64,000 bases of DNA from Geosiphon pyriformis (Eukaryota; Glomeromycota; Glomeromycetes; Archaeosporales; Geosiphonaceae), in NCBI GenBank assembly GCA_016748015.1, contig JAAOMT010000627.1, positions 389,357 through 453,356 on the forward strand, read 5' to 3'. A program made the position numbers and the translations under genes. The notes below the pieces were generated by a model that had not been told where the DNA came from, searched no databases, and saw only the letters and a program-made list of their open reading frames with translations. Positions within the stretch are counted from its first letter, which is position 1; every line of letters starts with the position of its first letter. Below are positions 1 to 12,539 of this stretch, piece after piece.

Positions 1-774
<774 letters not shown>

Positions 775-1360
775 CTTGAGAAAATTTCTCTTTGGTATTT
801 GGGAATAATCAGTGCTGCAATGAGGCCAGGTCAATAAAATTCAAGGAAATAATCGCTAAACTTCCCGAGTCAGTACGAAATAGGGCAAAGTGAAATAGTG
901 GTAAAATCCCACTTTTTCGTCAATAAATTTCTCGACCAATTAAATAATTTAAAAAATAGCGAACCAGAGATAAATTGTTTCAATCATATAAAAATAATTC
1001 ATAGCCAATCACATTTTTTTTTGAATGACTAGCAACTAGCCCCAATAGGTTTGAACCTTGACACATTTTTATAATAATTAATAAAAATAAAAGAGGTACA
1101 TGAGGTAAAAAAAAGAATCAGTGTTTCCAATTACACTAAAATACAAAACTTAGAATTGAAGAATCATTAAATACACCGTAACCAAAGTTTACTCCTTAAA
1201 TCCCCAGATAAAATATAATTATGACAGATATCCTAGATATTAAAAAATTAATCGTAAGAAATGGTATCCCAAAAAACCGTTGCAAAGAACGTGTAGTCAA
1301 ATAAAATCAGCTCACCTGATGCTGAAAATACAGATTATAAATAATAAGGTTAGTATATAT
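775..1360. other. intergenic, between the Rab6 5' end and the CRIB-gene 3' end
   Basis: No reading frame worth reporting. It should hold the Rab6 promoter (at 775 and above, reading left) and the 3' end of the CRIB gene. A perfect GGTTCAAACC B-box-like string occurs on the minus strand near 1047-1057, but no A box or cloverleaf could be drawn around it. Confidence 0.5.
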
Positions 1361-2202
1361 TTACATAATCATGGTAGTCTCGCTTGTCTCTATGCCGAAA
1401 TTCATATCTGATGGCATCTTTAAGGCAGCGACTATTTCAGCCATAGGATCTAGTGGTGGTGTTTGACTATCTTTTAAGACAGACTCTGTTGTTGACGATG
1501 AAGTATCACGTGAATGTGATCCTGATGTTAAGGTGGGTTTTCTCTTAAAAAATAATCACAATGAGAGATTTCAATTTCATAATAATCGCTACAATTCCAA
1601 CCTTCATTAAGTCATAATAAATTGGGATCGAAGCGTACCTTTATTTTGAATTTGGGATCGTTTGGGTTGTGTATAGAAGAAGCTATTGAATTGCTTCGAG
1701 AAACTTGATTTTTTAATTCGCCGGAAGATTCAGGTTTAGTTTTATTCTCCTCGACTTTCATAAGCTCAACACGCAAAGCAGCGGCAACTTCTGCCATTTG
1801 ATTTCGAATTTTTTCTGGCTTTTGTCGTGGGTTATAAAAATGAATTAATCTAAGTTAAAGAAAATGAAAATGAATAAACAAGAGAATATTATTTAACCTA
1901 CGTCAACTTTTCCACTTCGCATCTCTGCAATTCCAATATGACCAGTATGCTAACGATTAATTCTGATTAAAATTGTGATCCAATAAGATAATTTCAAAAG
2001 ATGAAATCCAAATTACCTGGAAATTTGTCGGAAGGCTAATTAAACCTTTGTGTACTTTCTTCCTCGGCCGTTTCATGACTCTGGTTTTGACAGTCTGGCC
2101 ACCGGGGGCACCACCAACAAATGTACTTTCATGAAAATGGTTTATTTTCTTACTTTGGTTCTGAGAAGTGTTGTTTTCTTGTGAACTTACACAACTCCCC
2201 AT
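1361..2202 (-). CDS. small CRIB-domain protein, predicted N-myristoylated Cdc42/Rho effector
   Basis: Four exons on the minus strand: 2202-2017, 1949-1902, 1818-1639, 1543-1361, all phase 0, giving 198 aa. Residues 55-68 read ISLPTNFQ-HTGHIG, an exact match to the CRIB consensus I-S-x-P-x-x-F-x-H-x-x-H-x-G that binds GTP-loaded Cdc42/Rac. The first intron falls inside the motif, between Q62 and H63. The N-terminus MGSCVSS fits the N-myristoylation pattern (Gly2, Ser6), with Cys4 as a possible palmitoylation site; a basic patch (KRPRKK) precedes the CRIB. Two similar short segments follow: MAEVAAALRVE after the CRIB and MAEIVAALKMPSD near the C-terminus. No kinase domain is present, so this is a small adaptor like human SPEC/CDC42SE or yeast Gic proteins rather than a PAK. 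It is divergently oriented to the PARG-like gene. The role in polarity is inferred from family knowledge. Confidence 0.8.
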
Positions 2203-2683
2203 TTTAAAAGTCTAAAATGTCTCTTAAGTCTAACTCAACCCTTTTAACAGAGAAAAAATCTTCAGGGATCGAAGAGATATGGTAAATGTATTTCAAGTGG
2301 ATATTTTCAACTATTCAAAAGTTAGTTATCGTTGTTTCCTGGCGCGTCAAGGAAAAGGAATAAGTCTATTGGCATTAACGGGGCTTTCCCGATGAGTAAA
2401 TTCAAAGGGTAGACTCCTGTAAACCAGTGGTATCAGGTTTATTCTATGGAGAGAACAATTATCAGGAGCATGTGTATTAGATGAAGTACGATGATAACGG
2501 GGAAGTAAGAAATTACACGAACTAATTTTGTTGGGAGCATGCATAAAGACGGAAAATAGAAGTATGTCGCACAGCATTGAGAGTAACAGAAAAATGATTA
2601 TGGATATACAGGGGCTAGACGAATGGTTCTAGTCTTCTTTATGTTAAAATATTTGGATTAATTACATATTTCTCCCACCCATT
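2203..2683. promoter_or_regulatory. shared intergenic promoter between divergent CRIB and PARG-like genes
   Basis: These 481 bp separate two start codons that point away from each other (2202 minus, 2684 plus), so both promoters must lie here or overlap. No clear TATA box was identified. Open frames inside it have no recognisable similarity to any family. Confidence 0.5.
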
Positions 2684-3906
2684 ATGATAGAAGAGAGACC
2701 CAGTGAGACAACTATCAATCTCATCAATCAACACCTTGTTAACCATTTCGCCTTTCCCGCTGTTGAACTTGTAAAAAAACACCCTCCACGTTGGTTTTGT
2801 AAGAATAAGAAACTCGTATATGAGTTATCATGTCCAGAAAAGGCAGAGTCTTTTCACGGTACACTAGAGTATTCGCGTTGGAAAGAGTTTAATATCCCAA
2901 AAAAGTTTCCAAACTTGCGTAATTTGCAAATTGAGACTCAGGACGGAGTTTTTGATTACTGTCCACACGAGACAGCAAACACGGTACCTTGGTATTTGAA
3001 CTTTGCTGACTCGTATGTAATAATTGAACTTGAGAATTCTTTTCTTAAAATAAAAAAATTACAAATCCTTCAAATGTTATAAATAGAAATGTTTTCGGAT
3101 ATTATGGCGGTCGTCTTTTTGCCCAGGACGAAAGTCAATGTCTTGAACACCCTGCACTCTGTTCTCTTCGGGAAAGCCTATCACGTGTTCCATTTTCAAC
3201 TCCAACTCTTACCACTGTAAATACGACACAAAAGGGCACAATTGCTACACCAATATTAATCCGTGGGGTAGAACGTCGTGCGGAAATAAAAACAGATCGT
3301 AATGAAGCTCAAGGTCGTCCTTGTGGTTTATATGGCAATCAATTCGCAATTGGGAAACCAGAAGCCATTGTTAATGCTACCACTGTATTCGATCAACGTC
3401 TTGATCATAATGGCCGACCCTATTATTCCAATATTCTTGCAATGGAAGCTCCAAAATACGGAAATGGTAAATATAGTGCCTATACTATCCGTCGTATTTT
3501 AGCAACTGCATATACCGGTTTTTTAGCAGCTCGTTTTGAAAGTATGGTGGAGGTCGGTATGTTAAAAAGAAATCACGCCCCTGAAGAACCATCAACTACA
3601 ATTCCTCAAGATTTAGATCATAAACAATTGCCTATTGTTATAATACATACAGGGAATTGGGGCTGCGGTGCTTACGGAGGAAATATCGCAATTATGGGTT
3701 TGCTCCAAGTTGCAGCAGCACAACTTGCTGGTGTTCATAAATTTGTATACCATGCAATGGGTAGCGCGAATGAAAAAAAGTTCAAAGCTGGTTTGGAAAT
3801 TTTAAAAAAATTGAGGTTGGAGAAAGATGGAGAATTAAGCGTGGATGCCTTTGTACAGGATGTGGAAAAAGAAAACTTTGAGTGGGGTGTAACTAATGGT
3901 ACATAG
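2684..3906 (+). CDS. PARG-like (poly(ADP-ribose) glycohydrolase fold) protein
   Basis: Two exons, 2684-3012 and 3087-3906, joined by a 74-nt intron with a GTATGT donor; 382 aa. Residues 298-309 read TGNWGCGAYGGN, nearly identical to the PARG hallmark TGNWGCGAFGG. At residues 106-126 the sequence FADSNVFGYYGGRLFAQDES occupies the place of the PARG signature GGG-x-QEE. The triple glycine is reduced to YGG and the catalytic QEE reads QDE. PARG enzymes remove poly(ADP-ribose) from proteins after DNA damage; whether this variant hydrolyses, only binds, or acts on another ADP-ribose substrate cannot be told from sequence. No signal peptide or membrane segment was seen. The next gene, RMD5, is on the same strand about 240 bp downstream. 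Confidence 0.75.
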
Positions 3907-4149
3907 AAGATATTTTGAATGGGAAATAATCCCTTTGGAATTTAGTATTTTATGTAGCAAAAATAGATTTTTCTTTACTAGTGAGATCACATCGAAGATC
4001 ATGTGCAACTTTGCATTATGCAATCGATCTCTACGATTTTTTTCAAATAAACTGCCGGGTTTACCGGAATGTTTACAGTCTAGTTTAAAGTAGAAGGTTA
4101 ACTGTCTTTGACAAAGGTTTCGTATACACCACCTGATTGACTTTCCCAA

Positions 4150-5910
4150 ATGGAATTGATTCTAAAGGAAAATGAAAAATTGGCCAAGAAGCAAGCTGTT
4201 GTCGCCTCGAATTCTCTTGATAATGTCGATAAGATTATTTATGCATTAAATGAAGCAAGTGAACTTATGAAGCTTCGTATGTTGTCTGAAAAAGTTTGTT
4301 TTCCTTGTATTTCTTCCTATTTCGACCTATCTTCGTTTCCCTCTCAAAAGCTAAAGTTCTTTGTATACAGATCCCGAAAATGCAACCGCAAATCTTTCTT
4401 CTGTTGCGAGAAAAATCAGAGAAATCTCCACACAAACTGTTGAAGAGCACAAGGAATTTCAAGCATCACTGAATAAATATACAAAAATTATTGATAAGGT
4501 TGCTGCTTTTATAGTTTCTTATTTTTTCATCTTAAAAGTGATTATTGAACTAAATATTTTACAGAAATGGAAGCAAGATATAACATTAGCGAGTAATCCA
4601 GTGGCTTTCGCAGGAAAGGACGAGATTCTTCAAAAAACAGTTGCTATGCATTTCATTCGACAAGGGAAATTCGAACTGGGAAACTCTTTCATGCGGGTAA
4701 ATAAAATAAACCAAAAACTATTCTACATTTTGTTTGTAACCACCGATTTTATAACTCGAAACAAATTTCAATGAAGGAAGCCGGCTTGGAGATACCCGAA
4801 GAACTTCAATTACAGTTTGTCGAGATGTACCAAATTCTGGATGCAATTAAATCCCACAATCTTGAACCAGCACTAATGTATATTTTATTTTTATTTGGTT
4901 TACTTGTACTTTAATTGTTTCAATCTCTCATATCAGCTCCTGATGGTGAATTTTGACTTAAAGATGGGCTAGATCCCAAAGGATTGAACTGGAACGGCGG
5001 GGGAGTTCTCTGGAGTTTCAACTTCACCGTCTTCATTTTATTCAATTTCTTGTTAATCAGTGTCGAGATGAGGCTCTTCAATATGCACAGCTCAATTTTC
5101 AATACTTCAAAACTCATCACTTGCGAGGTTTATTCCATAATTCTAAACAATCTCTAGTTGCAACTTTTTTAGTTTTCTCTATATCTCATCCTTCGCTATT
5201 TTTTAGATATTCAACGTTTGATGTGCTCATTAGCCTATATTAATCGTCTTTCATCTTCACCCTACGCTGACCTGTTATCTGCTGAAGGATGGACGGATAT
5301 ACAAAATACTTTTGCCACAGATTTTTGCAGTCTGTTGGGGTTGTCTCGTGAAAGTCCTCTTTTCATAAGGTATTAAAAGTTAATAAGAGCTAATCTTAGT
5401 GGCATTTTTATCTTATACAGTGTTTTTGATTCTATAAACACAGTGTAACAGTGGGTGCCACAGCTTTGCCTAATATTATAAAGATGGCGACAATCATGAA
5501 AGAAAAAAAAAATGAGTGGAGTCAGCAAAATGAATTACCGGTATTTTATATTCATGAAAGTTTTGGTTTCACATCAAGTTTGAATAAATCATATCCAGCA
5601 TTTTTTTAATCTATCAGGTCGAAGTTCCCCTAACCGATGATATGCGTTATCACTCCATCTTTGCTTGCCCTGTATCAAAAGAACAGGCAACGGATGAAAA
5701 TCCCCCAATGATGATGCCTTGCGGTCACGTGATTTGTAAAGAAAGCTTGCACAAATTAAGCAAAAGCACCAGGTAAATCCTTGTGTAATATTGCCATTTG
5801 ATCCTGGAATTTTAATGCTTGATTCTTAATTTATATATAGCAGCCGATTCAAATGCCCTTACTGTCCCAGTGAATCAACCCCGAATCAGGCGGTACGCGT
5901 GTATTTCTGA
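4150..5910 (+). CDS. RMD5: GID/CTLH E3 ubiquitin ligase subunit RMD5 (RMND5-type RING)
   Basis: Nine exons: 4150-4276, 4371-4498, 4565-4696, 4777-4877, 4964-5127, 5207-5369, 5444-5540, 5618-5772 and 5841-5910, giving 378 aa (human RMND5A is 391). The centre carries LisH/CTLH helices ([18 protein letters not shown]; then [22 protein letters not shown]), and the end carries the degenerate Gid-type [14 protein letters not shown], then [10 protein letters not shown], then [20 protein letters not shown], ending at the typical C-terminal Phe. Together with its RING partner Fyv10/MAEA, RMD5 is the catalytic pair of the GID/CTLH ligase, which in yeast degrades gluconeogenic enzymes. The second intron (4499-4564) has a weak GTTGCT donor and is 66 nt, a multiple of three without stops, so it could be retained as 22 extra residues. 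Other introns are canonical. Confidence 0.93.
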
Positions 5911-7415
5911 GATACCCTGACTTTAGGATACTTTTTCAATTTAGCTCATTCGTTATTCAAATAAGCTAAATCCAAAGCTAGGAAAATTGCCGTTTTCCTG
6001 ATGCGAACAATTTTCGTAGGTTTTTTCAGAATTGTACCGCATCATGTAATTCAAAAGATCCTTTTTTTAGTTCCGTGCTGTTATACATGAGTTGTATTGT
6101 ATTTAAATTCTTTGTAAGTTGGTGTAGGCTACTTGTATTCCCATTTTGGCAACGCGCATCGAAGTCTAGAAAGTTTGCTCGATGTGCTGTCATTGTAAAT
6201 CAGTGGACGATTATTAATGATGAACCTAAATTTTGCAGATTTTTGATCTGCACGATTTTCTTTGGGAACGCAACATCCTTTGTAATAGTTATTTCGTCTA
6301 ATTGGTAGACTTTCTTTGATGCCCTTACCCGTGTGATTATCTCCCCGTCATCTATTTGATTTACCAAATGCATTTAAGCGTGAAATCAAACTTTAGCATC
6401 ATGCAAGTAAGGCACACTTATGAAGACTTGAACCTTTCAATGAATCAATGACCCTACCACACAGTCAATAATAAATTCATTTTTTGAATTATTCAAACTT
6501 AGGTTTATAATATGCTTTCGAAGATCGATTTTTCGATACATTTTTTATTTTTTGAAAAAATTTACCATGTTTTTCATCGACTGTAGATCAAATATGAGTT
6601 TGTACTATCTTAAAGTGTAGTATTATTATATTTATAAACTTTAAGTGGTGTATGTATGTGTTTAAAGACGAAATTTATCAAGCGGAAAGCTATGAGAGCT
6701 ATGCCGCCCTTGCAAGTCTGTTTCTTCGATAGAAACATCTCCGATCTATATCTTTTTAGGGTGGAGGGTTACTTGCGAAGGATGCACAAAAAGTAAAAAA
6801 AAAAGAAAGCAGCTGAGAAAAAACAAGATGGAATAGGCAAAAGATGAATTTTTAAAGAGCCAAGTGTTCTTATACAGGGTTGCTGCGACTGGTGTCTCAT
6901 TGGAAAGAATATACGGGCATTAGAACATGACAAGCCAGTCTACTGATTTTTCCTATTAAACTCTAAATAAAATAACTGGTAATTGAGACATGAAATTTAT
7001 AAAAAAGCTAAAGTAGTTGAAAAAGAAAATAAGCGGGAAGCTAAAGATTAAAATTAAAATCGCAGATATAATGAAAATGCTGCAAGAAATATGAACTCTA
7101 GGGAGAAATCTAAAAACTGGCCAAGCAATGTGCCTGAAACAGAACCAAATTAATGATTGATCCAATTAATCCATTCTAACCAAGACTCCCATGAAGCGAA
7201 ATGTGCCCAGATAATCGACAGGTTGCAAAATGAGAAAATTTCATGGTTGATTGCCATTTCCTTGAAATTCTCCACTCGTGAACGGTTTTACCGTGAAGTT
7301 GATGTAGTCAGGGATTGAAAATTTTCGAGAGCAGGGTTGTGACTATTTATATTTGCTGATGATTGATGTACGCCAGAAAGGTTGGATTTAGGATAAGAGG
7401 TTTACTTCGCTATAA
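5911..7415. other. intergenic between convergent RMD5 and La-related genes
   Basis: These 1.5 kb hold only short unconserved frames (for example 6075-6308 plus and 6956-7165 minus) with no domain and no convincing splice partners. Both neighbouring genes end here, so it should contain two terminators. Near 6421-6450 the minus strand contains GGTTCAAGTC, a tRNA B-box look-alike without an A box. Nothing else was recognised. Confidence 0.5.
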
Positions 7416-9730
7416 TCAGCACTGTCCTGTTAATTCTTCATTTTCCTTGTTTTCATCATCTATTGTATCGATATAATCAGAGATGGCCTCCCCATCTTCG
7501 TATTCATCCTCATATTCTTGTATACTAGCAGATGATTCAATTAAATTCGAGTCCATCAAAGCTTGTTCGGCATTATGCTGCCAATGATAAAAAGACATGG
7601 TGTGAGCAAATTTCTTGATTGTTAAAACAATGGAAACCAATTAGATGCTCACTTTATTGGTTAACAGCCACATTTCCCAACCATCGCGTTTTCTAGCCTT
7701 ATCCCCACTAACTTCAATAACGTAACTATTGAGGAGTGCCTAAATGATCAACATGAGAAAATCATTAAGGATATAAAACAAGAAAAGCCGAAAGTTTTAT
7801 TTTGAAGTTAATGGGAATATGTTAAAAAGAAAGGACAGGCTTACCTCACGCACAAGATTTTCATCTAAAGTCAAAAGTTTGACTCGATTGAAATTAGCTA
7901 ACAGTGCGATATCCACGAAACCGTAGGGATCCATCTGAGAAGCGAATTAAAAATTGATCAATTAGAATTCTTTTTTTTTTTTAAGGATTTAATACTTAAG
8001 GGACAAATGGAGAAATATATACGTTGCTTCGTAGATAAATATCTTTGCATAAATTCTCGATACTGAAATAGTATTCACTGAAAGAAAGTTGAAAATAGTT
8101 TCGTTATAAAATATTTATAAAGGATGACATGACGTTAAAAGTTTTGGCAAGAAAAAAGCAAAAAATCATATACATACATTTGTTGCAAGATGTAATACTT
8201 TAGAAGTTCCATGTCATAAACATAGGGAAACTTTGCTGAAAATAGACTACCGAATGGTTGACTGAAGTTAGGTGAATAAGAGAAAGTAGCCGAGCGAGGA
8301 GGACCTCGATTTCCAGTAAATGGCCGACCTGAAAATTTTCCGTGGTAAGAATAACAGGAGGAAATTCCAAGATTTAGCAATTGACTTTGGACATTTTAAG
8401 AATTTAGATGTAAATTATATTGATTTTTGATTAGTAACATACCTCTTCCTCCCCTTCGACCACCACGAAATGGAGGATTGTGAGCATGATGCCCAAATTG
8501 ACCATTTTCAGCAGATTGGGAATAACGACGAGCGTACTGTTCACGCCCATTCGGTGGCGGAACGCTAGCACGGCGTCGTGGATTAGAATTTCCATTCTGG
8601 TGTAATATCGATGTCTCAGAATCGTTGTTGGGAGTTTTTTCATTAGGTCGACGTTCTCTATTCGCTGGAAGTGGAACTGAATCTTCACTGCGACGACGAT
8701 GCTTAGGTCCATGAGTAGGTAGAGGAGTAGAGTGTGTAATAATTGGTGTATATGGTATCCATTTGCCCTTTCCTTTAAAAAGAGTTGAAATTATTCATTA
8801 AAAAGGGAAATTTATTAAAAATGAAAAGTTGGATCGTAAAATAATACCTCGTTTTGGACTGGTATCTTCTTTTTTGGAGAGATCAACTGATTGCTTTCTC
8901 TCGGACAATTCAGTTGCCTCTTTTTCTCTATCCTTGATTAAAACTTCAGCAGGAGCAGGCCAACTACTTTCATCTTCTAACGGAGGTAAGATGGGAGGCA
9001 ATTTCGGCTTTTTGATCGATTTTTTTGGAAATCTCTTGACTTTGATAATAAAGTTAAGACAATCAAGATCGAAGGTCACACATCGGAATCTTCTCATTTA
9101 AATGTAATCAGCATGAACCAAGAAAGAATTCTTTTTATCGGTTTTACCAGATTGTTACACAAACATACCTTCTAAAGGATCCGCTTCGATATTTATTGAA
9201 GTTTCCACTGGTACTTTCTTAGGTTCAATCACGACTTCCTTTTGCTTCTCATTAGTATGGGTTATTTCTGGGATTTTTTTGCCAATCATGGCTTCCTTTC
9301 TGACTTGCCAAACGTTGACAGTCGGAATAGGAGCGGGTTGTGGCAATGTTTTTTTAGGTGGTTGAGTTTCTTTAGCATCCGCAGTTAATGCCTGTTCATT
9401 ATCTTGTTCTTGACTCGATAAATCTTCAATTATGGAATCAGAAGAGTCTGTTTCCTTTGAGTCTCGCCCATTTGTTCCGTTTATAAAATTAGTAGAGTTC
9501 GATTCATTAGAAACTTTTGAAGCCCGAAAAGACGATGAAATATTTGCGGTTTGGGTTTGAACGTCTCTTTTCGGTTCTTCTAAGTTATTTGATCCGTTAG
9601 TGGTCTTGATAAAATGCTGCTGATCAGTTACTAAGCTACGTTTAGAAGCAGTTATTTTGACCAGATCCCCATTACTCAGGGCAGCTACGGTGATACTTGC
9701 TTCGGGTTGAGCGGTGGTTGGACTGACCAT
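7416..9730 (-). CDS. La-related RNA-binding protein (LARP1 / Slf1-Sro9 type)
   Basis: Eight exons on the minus strand: 9730-9169, 9039-8848, 8772-8443, 8328-8178, 8077-8023, 7934-7845, 7739-7653, 7577-7416; 542 aa. Residues 1-250 are a low-complexity Ser/Asn/Glu-rich region. Then comes KGKWIPYTP (about 253), matching the KGKWVPL box upstream of the La module in LARP1 and yeast Slf1/Sro9, followed by an Arg/Gly-rich stretch (FRGGRRGGRG). The La winged helix spans about 397-490: QQIEYYFSIENLCKDIYLRSNMDP, YGFVDIALLANFNRVKLLT, and VIEVSGDKARKRDGWEMW. The C-terminal tail is strongly acidic. Such proteins bind mRNA (poly(A) or 5' TOP) and associate with ribosomes; no DM15 repeats were seen, so it is closer to Slf1/Sro9 than to full LARP1. 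The ATG at 9730 is the first in frame. Confidence 0.9.
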
Positions 9731-10385
9731 TTTTGAAAAGAAACAAAGAAAGTATTGTTGAATAGTGATAAAAAATAGTAGTAGAGCAGTCTTTTAGCGA
9801 GAGCAAAGGAGGGAAAACCACTTTTGAAGGGCGTTTCGAGAAAAGGAACCAGGCGTTGCTCGTAATAAAAGTTAAATAAAACCAAAATTTCAGTCTATTA
9901 TACTATTATAGAAGGATGGGGTTTTCAAGAAAAAACTTTGTAGACTTTGAGAAACCGGGGGCAGCTGAACAGTTATCACTGAGGAGGCAAGAGAGTTCAA
10001 CAACCTATTCGTGAAAAAATTTGAGCAAGCAAGTAGTGGCCACTTGGGAACACATAAAGAGTCAGCGAAAGAGGAAGTTAAATCACAAAAAGTCTTTAAG
10101 AGAAGGTCGGTTTTGTTGGTAGAAAACCCGCTGCCGCGCCCCTGTTGGAATCCCTTGTTACGTACGTGGCGAACAGTGAGAAAAAGATCTGTATTTTTGG
10201 GGGTACTTGCTGAGTTCAAAAAATGTAAGATTTTACTAATTATAACCAATCAAATCTTTATACTCGATCGCATTTCCTGCGATACACCATCAGCAATTTT
10301 CATCTTTTGCGGTTACTACTTACTATTCACTACTGCGTATTATTAATACACACAGTATTACGATACTAACTACTTGGCTCAAAAA

Positions 10386-10417
<32 letters not shown>

Positions 10418-11300
10418 CTTTTATCATAATAATAATTGATATTAAGATCAAGTTGGAAAATCATAAATTCCCATCATCGTCACCAAATCATTAGAATCTT
10501 TCAACATTGAACCCCGACAAAACCCGCGGGCTTTTACAGATTGGATCCATAGGAATAAACAAAAATTTCTCTCCAATTATTTTTATAATTTTACATCTAT
10601 TGCCGTGTTTAATTTCCTTCTAATATAGGTGATCAATGAATTAAAGAATAGGAGTTGAGAGATAGTAAAGAATGAAAAAATTGGTAAAAATAACTTGAGA
10701 TAAATTCATTTTTTTGGAACCAAAAGATATTTAAGTTTACCTTATGAAGAATTTTTGATACGGAAAATGGGGTTTTATTTTAGTTTTGTGATGAGGCTTT
10801 CAATTTTGGATTTTCCAATCAATAAACCTAAAAAAATACCCAAGATCTTTATTACAAACGCAAGGGAGATCTTTAAAAAGTACCGGTCTACAAATAAACC
10901 CGGACGATCTTTGAATGATGAAAAAAGCGAAAACACGTGCTTTTCATTCATCTTGGAATTAAATCGTGTGCTGAGATCAAATAGCTAGCCAAGAAAATCA
11001 GATCAAATAAAGGATCAAATAAAGGATCAAATTTGGGCATTATATAGCAATTAGATGAGGTGAAAAAAAATTTTTTTTTTTTTTTGATTGCTACAAAAAG
11101 TTTCTCATCTTTAAAATATTATTTGAAATCAGGAGTACTAATAGCAGTTATAGAAGTTGGTTATTCTAGAATACAAACAACCTCAGTTGTGTTCAGTGTT
11201 ACGTTACCTAATTTATTAGCCACAGTTTTTAAAAAAAAAACGGTTAAAAGTTTTTCAATTCGGAAAGGCAAGCCATTAAAAAATCAAAAATAATCTACAT
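9731..11300. other. gene-free stretch upstream of the La-related gene, with a 30-nt T run
   Basis: Holds the 5' region of the La-related gene (about 9731-10380), where GC is still host-like, and an uninterrupted T30 tract at 10388-10417. Short frames at 10011-10346, 10755-10988 and 11060-11293 show no domain and no codon-level conservation that can be judged by eye. Base composition falls steadily to the right as it grades into transposon-derived AT-rich DNA. Confidence 0.45.
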
Positions 11301-12539
11301 TGTTCCATTACAAAAGTTTAACGTGAATGTTGAAAACCACGCCATGATGCGTCAATGTAAAATGCGACATTTAGATTGATATAAAATCCTGAACAATGAA
11401 ATGATAATAATATTTTAAATCAATATCCCAATAAAGAAAAAGGTCCAGGCAAAGATAAGCAGGAGAAGGCAGTATGACACATTTTTTAAGTTCAAATATT
11501 TAGACACTAAGAGGGCAAAAAGAACAAAAAAATTTAATTTCTTGATTATTTTCATTCATTAATGCAAAATTTCCAGTAAAAATGACAATAAAAGTGTTAT
11601 GTTGTACATACATTTTCGCCAAATTGAAATTTTATTTATTTATTACATCTTTTAAAAAAATATGATTTATTTTTTGAATAAATGGTAAATAATTACTTAT
11701 TTTGTGTTTTTTAATATATTAATATTTTTTAATTTATATTTAAATATGGTAAATTTTATAATTGTATTATATTTTTTATTTGATTTATTCAATTATTTTT
11801 CTTTTTTAATTTTTATAATATAAACTAAAGCAAAAAGTAAAAAAGAAACAACTTTTACTTTTTTTATAATAATTAAGAAAGTAACAACTCAAAAAGTTTT
11901 TTTAGTAATAAAAAAGTTAAACTAAATATTGAAAAACTTTTTTTTTTCTTTAATTATTATTATTATTATTAAAAATTTTAAAAATTTGGTTTTTTTATTA
12001 ATATTAATAATATAATAAATAAAATAAAAAATTTAAAAGTTTTTGCTTTAAAAACATTTTTATGAAAATATTTTACTTAAAAAAATAAAAAATAAAATAA
12101 AATAAAAATAAAAATAAAAAACAAAAAAAAACAAAAAAAAACAAGTATATTATATTTACAAAATACTATTTAATTTTATTATAATTTTAAAAGCTGTTTT
12201 TTTTAGTTATATACAAAGTTTTATATATTAAATATTTGATTTTTTTTATATAATATCTAATTATAAAAGATATTACATAAATTTTGTTTTTGTTTTTAGA
12301 CTGTTTTTGTTTTTTAATAAATTTTATTAGTTTTATAATTCAAAATATTTTTTTATACTTTGAATTATTGCTATTATTAAACTTATAATTATTTTGTGTA
12401 ATTATTTTGTAATAAAAGTTAATTTTTTTATAAGAATTTTTATCTGTAAGCTTTTTAATAATATGTAATTGTTTTGCTATAAAAGTTAATTTTTATAAAA
12501 AATTTTACTTAATTATAAGTAAAAAAAAATTTAATATGA
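11301..12539. other. very AT-rich non-coding DNA
   Basis: Mainly A/T runs and short TTATTA or AATAAA repeats with stops in all frames. Probably decayed transposon sequence, given what follows, but no segment could be aligned by eye. Confidence 0.4.

Noticed and set aside
1041-1060. tRNA-like B box (GGTTCAAACC on minus)
   Set aside because: No A box at the right distance and no cloverleaf stems could be drawn; a single conserved decamer is not enough.
2347-2577. 76-codon frame between the CRIB and PARG-like genes
   Set aside because: Lies in the divergent promoter, no domain, no splice partners.
6075-6308. 77-codon frame downstream of RMD5
   Set aside because: No similarity, no neighbouring exon, in the 3' region of RMD5.
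6415-6460. tRNA-like B box (GGTTCAAGTC on minus)
   Set aside because: The T-arm stem does not pair properly and there is no anticodon arm or acceptor stem.
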